Source: Aradus depressus
Lineage: Eukaryota > Arthropoda > Insecta > Hemiptera > Aradidae
DNA length: 64,000 nucleotides
Direction: 5' to 3'
Assembly: GCA_963662175.1 (NCBI GenBank)
Contig: OY759226.1
Location: forward strand, 29,170,065 to 29,234,064
Shown here: piece by piece, positions 10,442 to 25,400 of the stretch
How positions within the stretch are numbered: position 1 is the stretch's first letter
Layout: every line of letters starts with the position of its first letter
The notes under the pieces: generated by a model
What the model saw: the letters and a program-made list of their open reading frames with translations, nothing else
Told to the model about the DNA's origin: nothing
Databases searched by the model: none
Position numbers and translations under genes: made by a program

Positions 10442-13400
10442 CTGCAACATATCCGTTAGCTCAAATCAGTTCCAACAATACCTTTTTCGAATTCGTTCGT
10501 AAGAGAGAACAGATTTGATTTTCCATAGTATGTTGCGATTTTTTTCTGTGATTTATGTTCATAAATTCTACAGATTACCCCTTGATTAATTTCTCCATCT
10601 CATTTTTGTGTATGATACTTCATAATTTATCGAACATTTTTACATGTGACTACATTGTTTTGATTTTCGCAGAATGCTGCAGATATTCGGGCCGAGCTTT
10701 GAAAAACATATCTCTAGATTTGTGAATAAGAATGATGGCCAAAGGTGCCGAATTTTTTTTTCTATGTAAACTGTTTTAAATTGTTTGATATGTGAAGTCA
10801 TATATTTAAAGCTTCAAAACGATTTTAGTGAAATACTGATTTCATTCAGTACTGCACTTAGAGAAATGATTTGACCACCAAAATGTATCAAAAAGTATGA
10901 TTCCCTAGTCAAAAGTAGGGGTTGGAGTTGTATAGTGCTTGAGCGAAACTTACATGTTACATTTGAAAATGAACCGTGAAGGAGAGCTCAGATGCCATTA
11001 TTCAAAATATATATGAAGGGTTGAAAGCCATTGTGGTGTAAGTCACTTTAGGTTCATTATGAGAAACCAAAGGCTCACACCACTATTACTGCTATCAAAA
11101 TAGCTGTTCCGTTCACATGTCTGGAAATTCTATCGGCTAGTAAAGTAAACTAGGACTTACCTCACTCTTCCTATATATACGTATTATCATTTAATTAATA
11201 TATTATATTACATATATATATATATTAAACTATGTATGGTCTGTCTACTATCATTAACAACTCGAATTTTGATTGAGGAACACTACATTAATGATTACAC
11301 TTTATGCGTACCATAATGAAGTTTAGGGGACAGCTGATATACTTAAATTTCAACATGGGCAGGACAGAAGAGCGATTTCTCTGTTTGCTGTGTAACCTGA
11401 AGGAGGTGGAGGACCTGTTCCATTTTGTTGGGGTCTGTCCCGTCCTCAGAGAGGCCAGACAGAGGTGGCTGGGCAAATCTATTCTATTTTTATTTGTTTT
11501 TATCCATAACACATGTAGGTATTTTAGTTATTTGTTTATTTTATTATTATTTGCATTATTATAATTTATGTTTACTGCTACTGGTGCCCCCAAGTGTTAC
11601 AAGGTCGCCGAGCATTAAATTACCCACGAGGCTCCCTCACCTGCTGGCTGTGGCTGTGGGAACTGCCGTTGTCCAGGGGCAGAACAGAGCCCCCCAAGGT
11701 GGCGTAGTCCCCAGCCCCCAAGGACAACATTGTGTTCAGCGAGCTCCTTCTGTTGGGGTGCTGGATCGTCGCGTACGTATTATCCACCTGAAATGATAGG
11801 TTTATCCATTTAAAGCCAATCACAAAGGTTAAATGTGAATTTGGTGTGATAGCAACTTGTGTTTTGTAGAAACACTTTACAAATATGTATTACCGAATTC
11901 AACTATTTCATGACAGGCCACTAAGTCAAATAATGAGGGCGAGTGGCATGACGTAATTGTTAAACTAAACAGTCGGGCAAGGACAGGAGCTTAACAATCT
12001 CAAGATACCCGGTTCGAACTCAGGGGTTGAGACTGCGAGAATTAAATATGACAAAAACAAATTGACTAAAACTTCCATATTGCAGCCTTTCCATAAATTC
12101 TGTGACTGATTTCTTTGATCAGTCATAGAATTTATGAAAAGGCTGCAAAATGGAATTTTTAATAAATTTGTTTTTGTTATATTACTTAATTTGTTACATT
12201 GAATGGTATTCATTGTAAATGTTTATTTTTTGGAAGGTGTTTTGAGCGAGTTTTGATAATTTAAAATTCACATAGAAATTTTTGGCTTCTGATGGTTGTA
12301 AAAAAAGAAATTCCGTATAAAAACGCAACATAGAATTATTAACCGATTATAGGACTTACCCTAAACTAAATACATCTGGAAAAGTAAAGATCTAAATTCT
12401 TTAGAAAGTGAATATGGGGTGGCTTACAGCGGACATGTCTATGGAGTCACGTGGGTCCTCCGAGGACAACTGGGCTCCCTCAGGCTCACAGAACACATGC
12501 ATCGTCAGCTCCTGCTCCTCGTACAGCTTCAGCTTCCTGCAACACAAATATATACAATATTAACGCACTTCCTAGATATACTGTCACACATTTATGGGGA
12601 AGAAATCTGTTTGTGATTAAGTAAAACTGCATACAGGTCAGCATGTTAGTCTTTATTCACTTATTGGAAGAAACACGAAGCTAATGAACACCATAAAAAT
12701 CTCTAATAATCTTCAAGGAACACTGTACATAAGGATAAGACACAACATTATATGGATAGCGCTCGAAAGATGCTTCTTACCATACAGTAGAAGCATGTAA
12801 AATCGTTTTTAAAACTGTTGAAGTTTTGGGATTCCAACAGGGCTCTCTAAAGTTTAAAAAAACGTTAAACAACGCAGCATATCCGCTCCTTGCGGCTGGA
12901 AGCAACATTCCCCACAGCTTTTATTCGAACAATTTTTCAGTTCCGATGGTAAATAGTACTACCAGTTCTTTCGAAATGTGAATAATTAAAAAAAATAAAA
13001 ACATTACTTGCACCCACTGACTTAAAGAGGTTACTGAACCAAAAAATAGTTAATTAAAATAAGTGAACTAAATGAAGAGTTTGCAACTTACTGCTCAATC
13101 CATAGTGGGTTTTCAGTGGTGTTGAGGTCGTCCATAACGGTCTTCTTGATGAGCATGTCGGATTGTTTCATGTCTATGGGCTCTGAGACGATCCTGATCA
13201 AGCAACCAAACACAATCAATTATCATCAATTTTTATTCACCTAGGGAAGGGGCCTTTAACGAGTACCTGACATCGCACCAACGCTTAACGTCCCATCCGA
13301 AGGACGGTGTGCTTAAGTTTATTTTACCTCCCAGATAAAATAAACTAAGGGCCTTGGCTCATGCTCAAGGTTTTTTCACGTCCGAAATGAAAAACCTACC

Positions 13401-16400
13401 TCTGAGCTCCCGGCGCTCCCTATTTTGTTATATTCGTGACAATTAAAATGTGGATTCTTTATTATAATATAAAAGTGCTTCATTTCGCCGCATATATATA
13501 GTTTCGATCACCATTTTAAGACAAGTATAATAAAAAGGGTGGGATATGTCCAGTAAACATCAACAGCAGTTAACACAACAGGTAGTACCTACTGAGTGGA
13601 ACAGAGTGCGAAAGGGTACTATTTGATGCTAACTGCAGAGAAGAAAAAACAGGTGAAACAAATCACAGATTCTCCAATACTGACCATGTGGTAACGAGTT
13701 GATCTAAGCTTAATTACTTTTAACATTTTGTAAAATAAATATCTTATTAATTAGTGTATATGGAGTTACCAGTGCCTGAAGCAGCAGCAGACCACGATGA
13801 CAGAGACACATCCCACGAAGAGCACAATGAGGAGAGCGATGAGAGCGGCGAGGGCCGGCTCGAAGGTCTCCTCCTTGAGGCCCACGTAGGCCGGCTGCAA
13901 AGTATCATCATCAATATCTTGCCAGATGTTTAAAAAAATAAACCAGAATGAATATTATAAAGGAGCTATTTGGAAGACTTACAACAACATTTTCAATGGC
14001 AAATCCAGCATAATAATCCTTGAGAAAGTCGTATTGTGAGTCGATCTGCTTGAGAACGTCAGGAATGGTGGCTATCATCTGTGTCCTTATGTCCACCACG
14101 TGCAGATACATGTCGCACCTTCAACAGAACACAAACTTACAGTTAACACCAGACCAATCTTTTTTTTGTTGATAGTGGCCTTATAAACTAAGCATATCAG
14201 CCAACTTGCAATGGAAGGGTTATATGAGTCTATTATTAATAGAAATGTATCTGAAACATGCTTCAAAATCCCTTGGTTGGGGAAATTATCCTATATTTTA
14301 TGAGAACACTAAACGTATTTTCGCGTTCTCAGCTGGTTAGTGGACAAGCCAAAAGGACATGGTTCGCATCCGCTTGTACTTGCTGTTGGCAGGAAGTATG
14401 GAGAAGGTAGAATGTGTATCTTGTGCAGGTGAAAAGAGACCAACCTTTTCTATATACGAGTATGATGCTTGACATTTTTTGCAGAGATTGTGAAACAATA
14501 AAAAATAAATAAAAACGAATGCTGAATTAAATATTGTCTATTTCACAAAACAGTTTGTGAAATAGACAATATTAAAAAAAAAAAATATATAAGTTTTTCT
14601 TTATTTCTTATCTGTATAGACAATGGTTAGGTTGGGTTCGCTCGTCCTATACCTAGGGTGGGTACTCTGGAAACCAGTTCACCTGTACTGGCTTCCTCTT
14701 TACTAATAAATCCTTACAAGTCCTTTCTTTCACATGAGGGATTTGTATTTGGTACAAAAATGGTTTAAACGGATGATGTTAATGTAAGCCACATGGATGA
14801 GTTTCCGTGTTGTATTAATAGTCTTAATAATAAAGGCCAAAATGAGGATAGAGAAATTTGAACATAAAAACAAATAGCTGGGCCCCATCATCCCTCGCTT
14901 CTCAACTCATCCAAGTAAGTCAAAAATGACTTAGAAAACGCTTGGAGGTCTTGGAACAAGATAAATAAAAATGTCATCCTCTTTACTTAGCATACTCATG
15001 TTATTTTATTTTTCTAAACGTTAAATCATTCAGTTTCAGCCCGCACCTAACCGACAACGTACATGCCATAATTGCATTTGTTCTCTTTACTTAGCAATAA
15101 TTTTTACTTTCCTTCTTAGTGTACTTACATATTTTAAATTTCGTATTTTGTATGTTAACAAAAAAAGCATTCATTCGTATATTACTTTAAGAAAAACTAT
15201 GCTACTTACGGGACAAGCGGTATGCAGAACAAGTCTGACAGACTACTCACCATTCCTGCTGAACGTTTCCAAGGGAGTCAATGTGGTACTTGATGTCGTC
15301 GATGACAACGAGACTGTTGGTGACGTTGCTGAGCTCGGCCGTGATCTGGTCCTTTTCCCGGTGCACCTCCTCCGGAGGCCGGGACAGAATCACGCGGATC
15401 AGCTGCTGCTCCTCATAGATCCAAATCTGGCACAATATCAACACAAACAATTAATGATTAATCTAGTAAGAAGTGTTCATTCTACAGATTGTAAAATAAA
15501 AATGTAGTCTGATCTATCATATACTGTTATTTAATGCTAGCCGGATTTAGAGTTTGCCCCATTATTTAAAATGTGTTCGTATCACAAGGCATCATGTTGG
15601 AGGAAACCTTGAATGTCGGCGAGCATAAAACATAAAATATGTGAGAGGTCGGGCTAAATCAATCTTCATTTACAGCGTGAAAAATAACACATCCTTCCAA
15701 TTGAAACAGGTGTGAAAAAATGTTTGTTTTAATCTTTACTTGATTCATTTAGAGATTGACCTAGCTGGCACAGATAAGAGCGGTTGGTGGATTTATAGTT
15801 ATATATGCGACAATATATTAAATAATTATATATACCTTGTAAATGTGAAATATTGAAGGGAGATTATCACTTACGTTGACTGTCGCTTTGGCCTCGTTGA
15901 AGGGAGGAGCTCGCTCTCTGGCGACCACCTCCAGCTTGAACCGCTCCTGGTTGTACTCAGCAACGAGGGCAGCCGTGGTCAACTTGCCGGAGTCAGAAAT
16001 GGCAAAGGGGCTTGGGATGACAGAGCCGGAGGACAGGTTGGAGCCGGCCCTGAAGAGGTGAGACGTGAGGATGATGTAGGAGAGTGTCCCATTGAGACCT
16101 GCATCCAAGTCAGTGGCAGTCAGCTGGGCCACCAATTCTCCTCCTCCAGCCGACACTACCGCCCCTACACAGTACATCTATTGACACTCAGGGAACTGAA
16201 CCTGAGGCATTTAGGATAATAGTCTGCCTCCTGTTTTCTTTAGTTTGCGACCGGTTTTGGCGCGGTTCCACACTTAGAATGTTTTTGAACTTCTTAGAGA
16301 AGCGGACTGCTCAAAATAGAGGCCTGTGAATGGTGTCGAAACTGATTGCTTAGCAATGAAAATCGAACAGGCAAACGATTTCTTAATGATATTTAACATT

Positions 16401-19400
16401 TTTGCAGAGAGATTGTGAAACACTTAATAAATTATAAAGAAAACACGAATGTTTTTTAACTACTCAGTATTTGTTAAGTCGTGGCTGAAGATGGTAGCAA
16501 TACCGAAAGTACTCCCATATATATTTTATATATCTTGTGAAATAGACAATATAAAAAACATTCGTGTTTTCTTTATAATTTAAACGATTTATTGTTATTC
16601 TCCTAAAATATAAAAATTACTATTTCCAGAAGTTTTCAAATAAACACTTATTTTTGTGATCTTTAAAGAGTGTATTGGCAACAGACCGTCAATCGAGAAA
16701 TAATTATATTCAACTGAATTGTGGATTTTAAAAAGGGATAAACTGTTTCTTTCTCTGGGCATTAATCCTATTCAAACTGCACGACTCGCACTTGTAAATG
16801 TCAAAAGGAAAAAAATCAAAGATTTTTCAATTGACTTCCTTCTATGACAGTAAAATAGGAGACGTGATAATATTCCTAATATGTTTAGTAATTATTATTT
16901 AATAAATCAAACTCACCTGCGTTATACTGGGGTTGACTGAATACTGGCGCATTGTCATTTTCATCTAGAACTTGTACTGTAAGGTGTGCAATGCTCTCGG
17001 ATGCTTTTAAATTTTTTAAATCCAAGGAATCCTGATCAAAACAAAATAAAATTGTATTAATATAGGTTTTTATATGTACGTACAATGTAAACACTGTCTA
17101 GTGTGTGAACGTATTGTCCCCGATGCACAGGCATGGAATCTATTTCTGTTAAATAATGCTAGATTAAATAAAATGTCATCATGCCGTCTTTATTTACTAA
17201 TCTGAACGACCAGAGTACTGAGGACAGACGCAGTGTTTAAACAACAGCAGTTGAAAACACACGAAAATTATATCAGTCGGGAAATAACCTGAACGGAACA
17301 ATGCACACTAATTAACTATTTCATTTATCTATAATATTATTTGTGAGTTCATATGTATTAGATAGAGTCTAAAGACCATAGACCTCATCTATCCGGGTGA
17401 GACTTCAGATTCAATCGAATATATTTAAAAACACACAAACAAGAAACAGGCAATGAAGTAGATTACATAATATTATGTAGTGTTCCGCGCAGTGATTTCG
17501 AGACTTTAATAAGACTTTCTTGTGACGTGTGTGAAAAACCATTTTGGGGTCATCTCAGTATTGTAGTAGTTCAAATTTACATTATGCTGGTTGGTCCTTT
17601 CTGCTAATGCCATCCAAATTACTTATAAATACTGAGCTCAAGATCGCGGGTTCAAAACTCGGCTGAGGTCTTTCTGTAGGGTCGGGCTCATCACCAGAAC
17701 AACGAAAGAGCGCTCTAGTAGTAGGCGACATGACCTCTAAGTTGAAGCCCAGGCATGAGCCACAGTAATTAACTAACTTAATTACTACTTAACAATCGTT
17801 AGAGTGAAATGACAACATATCAACTGTTGAGAGACGAGAGAAACCAATGTTTTTGAGTCAAGAAATAAAATGAGTATCAGCCTGGGCAGGCCTGTCGCAA
17901 GTTTTCAAGGGAAGCTTTTAGTTTGATGTCTGGGACTGTACCTTAGAGGCATAGTAGTCAGGGTCGTTGGTGGCTTTGACGTAGAGCTGGTACGAGTCCT
18001 GCTGCTCCCGGTCCAGAGACTGCCTCGTCAGTATGGAGCCGTCCAGTCGGTCCACCGAGAACCTCCCGCTCCAGTTCCCCACCAGATAGTAGTAGACCCT
18101 CGCGTTATCACCCTCGTCTCGGTCCACCGCCTCAACACCACCTGGGAGTCCACCACGTATCCATCATCACTCAACCAAACCACTTATCCGACTTCTTAAT
18201 TCTGTTCCATTTTAACTAAACAATTAGACTGGAACTTTTTTTAAATTAAAAACTGCATAGGACTTCCCACATGGCTGTCCGTGGTCTTTGGAATGTTTGA
18301 GCAATGGCGTAATTCGATAAAATATTAGTTCACTGCAGAAAAAAGAATCACATTTGAATGTAATGTTCGAAAATTGAGCAAATTGGGTCCGAGATGGGGC
18401 GGAAAAACACATTCAACTTTCCGTGATAAAGTTGATGGAAATGGTCACTATGCTCCACACATTTTTTTTTTTCTTTGGGTGCACCTGATCCCCTGAGGGA
18501 GGCCGGTCACATCACCCTTTTATATCGTCGGGGAATGGGTAACCTTCTCCGGTTTATTTACAAATTTTTACTTGTTGCTGTGGACCGGCTCGATGACTAC
18601 GGTCCACAGTCGTCCTTGGTTTTCAGCGCTTTACACCGAGTGAGCTCGGAATCTGTAGGCGGGTTCTGTTCTGCCTACTTCCCAGAGCCGAGGGTAGCCA
18701 CCGCAACGCTTGTCGGCGGGGCCCCCGGGGCCGTGTTAGAAAGCTTTCTTGATTCTCCACCAGGAGACGAACCGACCTAAACTATGCTGCAAACAGACAC
18801 AAAAACCATGTTTTTCTGTTTGGTCTTTGACCTACAGATGATCGCGAGTTCGATAGTTCGACCTCATACTTAAAGCCCGAGCACGATTCACAAACAAAAA
18901 TATATAAATATAATAAATAAACTATTCTGACGAAGAAATGAATTATACACTTTTCTTTTCTTTTGTATTTACGGTGGTTGGGGTTTGCCAGGATGGTTAA
19001 ATTACAGAGAGATTACAACTTGTTGTTGAACAATAAAAGACATCTCACCAAGGCGAGTAACAGGAGGAGCATTTTCTTTGATGAAGAACAGATAGGGCTG
19101 TCTGGAGATGAAGACGGGAAGGTTGTCGTCAATGTCTTGGAGCTCTATGGTGAGGAAGCGGAGTGCTTCGTACCAGGTGGGAGAGCCGTGGTCCCTCGCC
19201 GCCAGCACCACCTAAGTTCAGGACAAAATAATTGTCTGTCGCTGTGGTCGGCTAGGAGCGACCGCCACCATCTGCAACGATCGGCGGTCACTCCCAGTCC
19301 ACCTTAATTTCCTTGGCGCACCGAGAGGACTCGGAATAAATGTGGGGCGCCAGAGGGGGAGGGGGGGGTCATAGTGCTTTCTTCTTTCTACGCCATGAAG

Positions 19401-22400
19401 GGACAAATCGGCTGGGTAGCCGGTTTCCGTCACCAGCTACCGTAGGTGGAGTCCCAGGTACGATCCTATCCCGCGTATCAACTCTACCCTAGGCCCGTTG
19501 TATAGCGGACATTCGAGGACCACATGTTCTGGGGTCTCGACTCCGCCGCGCGAACAGTTCGGGTTGTTCTTCCTCTTACAGGAGGAGCTGAAATCTCCCT
19601 GACCTGATAGTATCTGAAACATCCAGTGGTCAGGCAGTACCCACGTAGAGTTCAGACGTATCCGGATTTGCGGGAAATATGCATAGGTCGTTCGGCCATC
19701 CGATGATCGTGATCACCGCCGTTGTCATTTCTCGACAATCCATTCCTGGACAATGTCCTTCCAACGCTCTAGTCTGGACTGATATTAAATTGGACTGCAC
19801 ATTGTCCGATTTTATAAGAATTCCGATTGGCCAATCTACAGGAAAGTGGATAGGTAGGCCTCCAATCGTGCAGTTTAAGATCCCGAAATGAATTTGTTTT
19901 TGGACTATCTATTTTGTTTTTTCTCAAGTATAATTGATTCTGTTGAAACATAACTTAATTGTATAAAATTCTTTATGAATCATATCTTGCGGATTCGAGC
20001 TTTTCATTTTGAACCGAAGGAAGGATCGCTATATATAATAATTTAAATATGTTCTTAAAGGTATAATAATGTTTTTAGAATTCAAGATCTCAACAAAAAA
20101 AGTAATAATAAGCTGAAACATTTAAATTTACTTAGATCGAAAATCTGAATATTTTTGCAGACTTCCTGCACCGGAAGAAATGCCTTCTTTTCGAAACTGA
20201 GACAGATGCTTTAATATAAGATGTTTAGCTTACTGCAAACGTATATTATAAGTAATGAATGTGGCTCCGAAGACTATTTTTACCGTACCTGGTAAGAAGA
20301 TTTCGTTTCTCTGTCCAAAGCCTTTTTGGATCGCATTTCCCCTGTATTTTCATCAATGGAAAAATCTTCAGTCTCCTGAACATATTTATCATTAACTTTA
20401 AAATGATATGTCACACGACCATTTTCTCCCGAATCAGAATCGATAGCTTTCACAGTTAAAACGACAGTACCAGCAGCTTCGTCATTCTGAAACAACGAAA
20501 ATTATAATATACTGAAAAATATGTTAAATTAGTAATTGTAGGCCATACATGAGTAGGCCAAGCCATACGTTCTATGAAATGAATATGTTTTAGTAATTTA
20601 TGAAATTTGAATATCAGATAAGGAATTTATGTGTGTCCAGGCATCACGCGATAATGGTTGACTCGATTTCACGAAACTTATAGGGTAATTACTTAGAATT
20701 TAGGCTATGTAGAACACGGAAACTTCTAATTGGGTGGGGGGGGGGGGGGGGGGGGGGGGGGGCTCTGTTGGACGATTCGACGAGTTGTTATTCAACAATA
20801 TGTTATTTTCGGGATGAGAGAGGTGTTAATAACTGCTGCAAATTAAATAATTCAAATGGTAGTAGGTAATTATTCTATAAAATAAATGGACAGCATATAG
20901 GTTAACTAATAAGTTGTAATAATGGAAAAAAAAGTCTAAACGAGTGGAAACAAAACAAACAAATTAAATTTAAAAAATGATAACATAAATGATACTAAAA
21001 TATCTGGGGGATGTGGGCGGTGTTTAAGTGAAGACGCCAAGGTGTTGTCTCGTCACAGTGCAGCTGGGCTGAGGGTCCGTCTTCTTGACCAATACTTGCA
21101 GCAAGGACTGAGGGCAGATACTGGTCGAGGTGGTGGTGAAATGTGCAGCAAAGGGCTAAGGGCACTTCTATTCAGACACCCAGACTGGACTTGACTTGAC
21201 TGACCGGTCAGGTTAACTAAACCACTATGGCCGCAGTGACCTCTACTGCCCACTATCCAAAGTATATGCACTTCACTAATGGCGCCGCCCCCTCCACACG
21301 TACCCCATTGTCTTTATAAAGTTTATTTCACTTGGCGGCTTAACAGGAGGAAAGTTTTATTTTTGTCTTAGGATCCGCGATAACGTTTAAACTTGTATTC
21401 TCAAAAACAATTAGAAAACATGTCTACATGATCTCCAAAAATTTTAATGTGGGGGCGCAGGGCGGGGGAGGCCCCAATTTTGTTAGTACAACAACAATGT
21501 AGGGCATAAAGGATTATACAAGATGGTTTTTTTTTGGAAGGGAGGAGGCAGTTAAAAATATTTTATTTTATTTTTGTCCGGGGGGAGGGGGTGCAGACGA
21601 GAAGCTATTTATTCTTTGTCCCGGGATCGCATGAGTAATGTATTGCAAAGTTTCTCCCCACATTGCCTTCAAGTACATTTATAAAGACAATTTACCATAA
21701 ATGTACCTCGTAATATGATAAGTTCATGGTTTATGTTTTGTGTATTATAATGAACATATCTGGAGTGCAGCATGGGCGCCCCGCTGACTGCTACCAGTTA
21801 CGTGGACGCTATGCTGCGCTCCCAGGAGTCGTGGGATGAAGGCTGCGATTTTGCAGCGCTCATCATGGGCGGGTTGGCCCTTCAGGAGAGGGCTGACAAG
21901 GAACAGTAGCGGTAATAAAACAGAAGAAGGGGCGTTACCAGCCACCCTTCCTCCCTTCCGCGAAGTAATGACAGACCGTCAGTTCCGCGGAAGGGAATCA
22001 GGATCGGCAAGGAGGGGGTTTTAGTGGGTATGGTGATGGTGAATCGTCTCGAGTCCCACACTATCCAGGGCTACCTTCCCTGGATGTGCGTCACAGCATT
22101 TCCCCCTCCAATGCAAAAAAAAAAAAAAAAAACTATAATGTACATTTGGTTGTCTCACCTCTTTAATGTAGACAGTTGAGTTGCTACTGGAGGGATGTAC
22201 GAAAGCAGGTGTGTTGTGGTTGATAGCTTGCACAAATATATCTATGATGGCGCTGTCTGTATGAAGACCGTCGGTGACCTGGACCGCCAAACTGTAGTGC
22301 GGCAGTTGCCCCTGGAGAGAGATTCTGGGGTACATGATCCCAGTTACAGGGTCCAGCCGAAACACATCTACAGCGAAACAACAACAAATGGTGAGGGCGC

Positions 22401-25400
22401 CGGTAGCTCAGTATGCGTGCTTGCCTTCTGAGCTCAAGATAGTGGATTCGAAACCCGACCGAGGCCCTTAGTTTATTTTATCTGGGAGGTAAAATAAACT
22501 TAAGCACGCCGTCCTTCGGATGGGACGTTAAGCGATGGACCCGAGCCCGTACGATGTCAGGTACTCGTTAAAGACCCCTACCCTAGGTGAATAAAAATTT
22601 AGGGTAGACAAAATTTAGGACTTCCACAGTAGAGTCGGGCTCATGTCCACCAGAGTCATGTCTACCAGAGTGCTCTGGTAGTAGGAGGTATGAACTTGTA
22701 GATAAAGCCCGGACATGAATCATAACTAATAACTATAACATTTCATATAAATAATAATAAAAAGGTTAATAAAGTAATAGGATTTTTTCGACACAAAATC
22801 AGGATAGATTGTTTTTTCCGAAGGAAACATTAAATTGTTCTACTTGCGAGTCTGAACAGTTTTATGGTGACGAGAAACTTCCGACTGTAAAATAAAGATA
22901 ATATTATATTATAGGAATAGCCTACTGTAGAAGAGTATAAGAAGATGTTACTGACTAATTCGGTTATAGCTAGGTTAGGATTTAGTCGTTTTTCGCTAGT
23001 AAATTTTGCCGGAAATTGTAGAACGCTGACGTCGTAAATACGTGTCTATAAAAATAGACACCAAATGCTTCTATAAAGATTCCTTCAAATTTTGCAATAT
23101 AATCACATTACATTAATAATTACAAGTCCACAACGGTAAGTTTCTGCCAGAATGAGCACTTTGAAAATAGAAAAACTCCGATAAAACTTTGGGTGATTTG
23201 TAATACAAAAATCAAGGAACATTTCATAAAGAAGAACATCGTTATAAGATGTTTCTGATATCTCCCACTGTTTCAAAATACGAAATAAAATACCAGTCTT
23301 TTAATAAACTTACACTCATTCTAATCATCGAAAACATTCTCTACTTCAAAAAACCCACAAGATAAGCTTTCCAATGATAAGCCACAAGACCACTTTTACC
23401 AAAGCGGTCCATCTCCCGAAAAAGTGATGTTATGTACTGATTAGGGTAAAATTTAGAAGATGAGAGAGTACCCTGGTACTCTTTGTAGACAATCTATACT
23501 AAGCATCTTCCGCTTGCCAACGTCTTTGTGATTGCTTTGCATGTTCTTTATAATGAACAAAACTGTTGAATGAGAACATCAAGAAAAGTTTTGTTTAAAT
23601 CAAATCGGTCAAGTATAACCGAAATTAGGTTGGGAGTCGGTAAAGACCAACCGAGGAATCTCAATATACCCGGTTCAAACCCAACGACCATTAGCTCATT
23701 AATTATTCAAATTATACAATAATAAATGCAGTGTTATACTTTTCCGTCATGTCAACATTTGTTCTTTGGGTTTTTCTTTAGTGGTGCAACTGTAGGGGTA
23801 TATAAAGACATCGAAAAGGTATCTAACTCAAATTTAGTTTGAAAGAGCCATTAGGGTACCTGCAATATTGCCAGATGCTATAGAGAACCTGAGCTGACTG
23901 GAGGAGTCCCGGTCCAAGGCCCGCAGCTGGAGGATCGGGGCTGGAGGCTCCACAGGCACACTTTCCACCATGTTCACTTTGTACTCGTGCTGGGAGAACT
24001 CTGGCGGGTTGTCGTTCACGTCGCGAATCTTTATGTGAACCTACAACAAAAACACTGAAATAAGGATCTGATTGTATATGAGTGCGTATCCTCACCACAC
24101 TGTGACTTTCGCATTGTTTTAAAGATTATTTGTTCATTTTGTTCAATCTAACTTTCTTATACCAACCAAGTTTTTACAGATGACTCTTCTTCCTTCCTCT
24201 TTCTTTTCAAACTGTTAATAAGAAAATTTTCTTTGTTTCTAACGAAAAACTCAGCATTTAATAATAATCGTTTAGAGGTAAGGCAAATCTCGGCTCATGA
24301 CGAACTTATATGAACGTTTTATAACTCAAATTGAAGAAAACATTCTATATAATCTATTTCTGACGATGTGAAGTACAAACAGGAGAAGGGAGCTAATACA
24401 ATGGAGAGACGCTAATCAAAGGCACTAGGAAACTAAGATGGTCAGCTGTTGGAAAAAGAGATCCAGCTTTTCTTTCGTCTAGAAGCTAGGCATACGTCAA
24501 GAAACCTCCATTATATCTTGGATAACCTAAATCAAGTTGACCTCTAACCCGACCTAGCCCGTCAAACCCAATATCATCCATGCCATCAAATATTGTGTGC
24601 TAATCCATGATATTGAAACTAAGATTACTGTTTTATATAGTAATGATACATTCTACTGTTAAAATGGCATTCCCAGAAGGTATCGCATTTAGTTGATGGT
24701 ATTATTCAAGAAGTCAGAGGTTATATCCGGTATGAAACAAGACGACGATAGTGAAGGATGTATCTATGTTCATCTTACAGGAGCGTTGGCGGTCCTGGCC
24801 TGGTCGGGGGGGGCCGCATCTGTGGCTATAACCTGGAGTGTAACCTCCTCCCTGGCCTCTCGGTCCAGCTTCCTACTGTCCAGCACAGAGATCGCACCGG
24901 TTATACGATCTATGGCGAATTCACTGCTAGGCTGCGAGAGTCTGTACACAATCTGCCCCGCCTCCCCGGCATCATCGTCCGTCGCGGAGACATTCCCTAT
25001 AACGGTTCCCTCTTTGGTGTTCTCTTCAACCCACATGGTGTACTCGCTCTGAAATAACCGAGGACAACAATTAATAACAATACAAAAAACTGGTGATATT
25101 TCGATGCATAAAATCCATATTCATAATATATAATGAGTTAGTCTGAAGTTAAATGTTTAGATAATCAGTTATCTTATGTACAATTGTATAATCGGTGCAG
25201 TAGTTTGACGTGAGATACAAAAAAATATAAGTGTATTTTTAAAGGTCGGCTCCCGTGAGTTTGTATCAGCCAAATCGAAATCAGCAACTAACACATGCTA
25301 CAATGAAGTTAAATATCAAATATGAAGAATTAGGAGCCATCTTGTTTGAAGACACCATTTAGGTACGACGTCCTAGAGTCCACCAAGAAGTATGGGCGTT

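Noticed and set aside
21745..21945. Minus-strand frame with a signal-peptide-like start
   Set aside because: It is antisense to a LINE C-terminal frame and 3' tail that end in poly(A); the LINE reading explains the sequence better.
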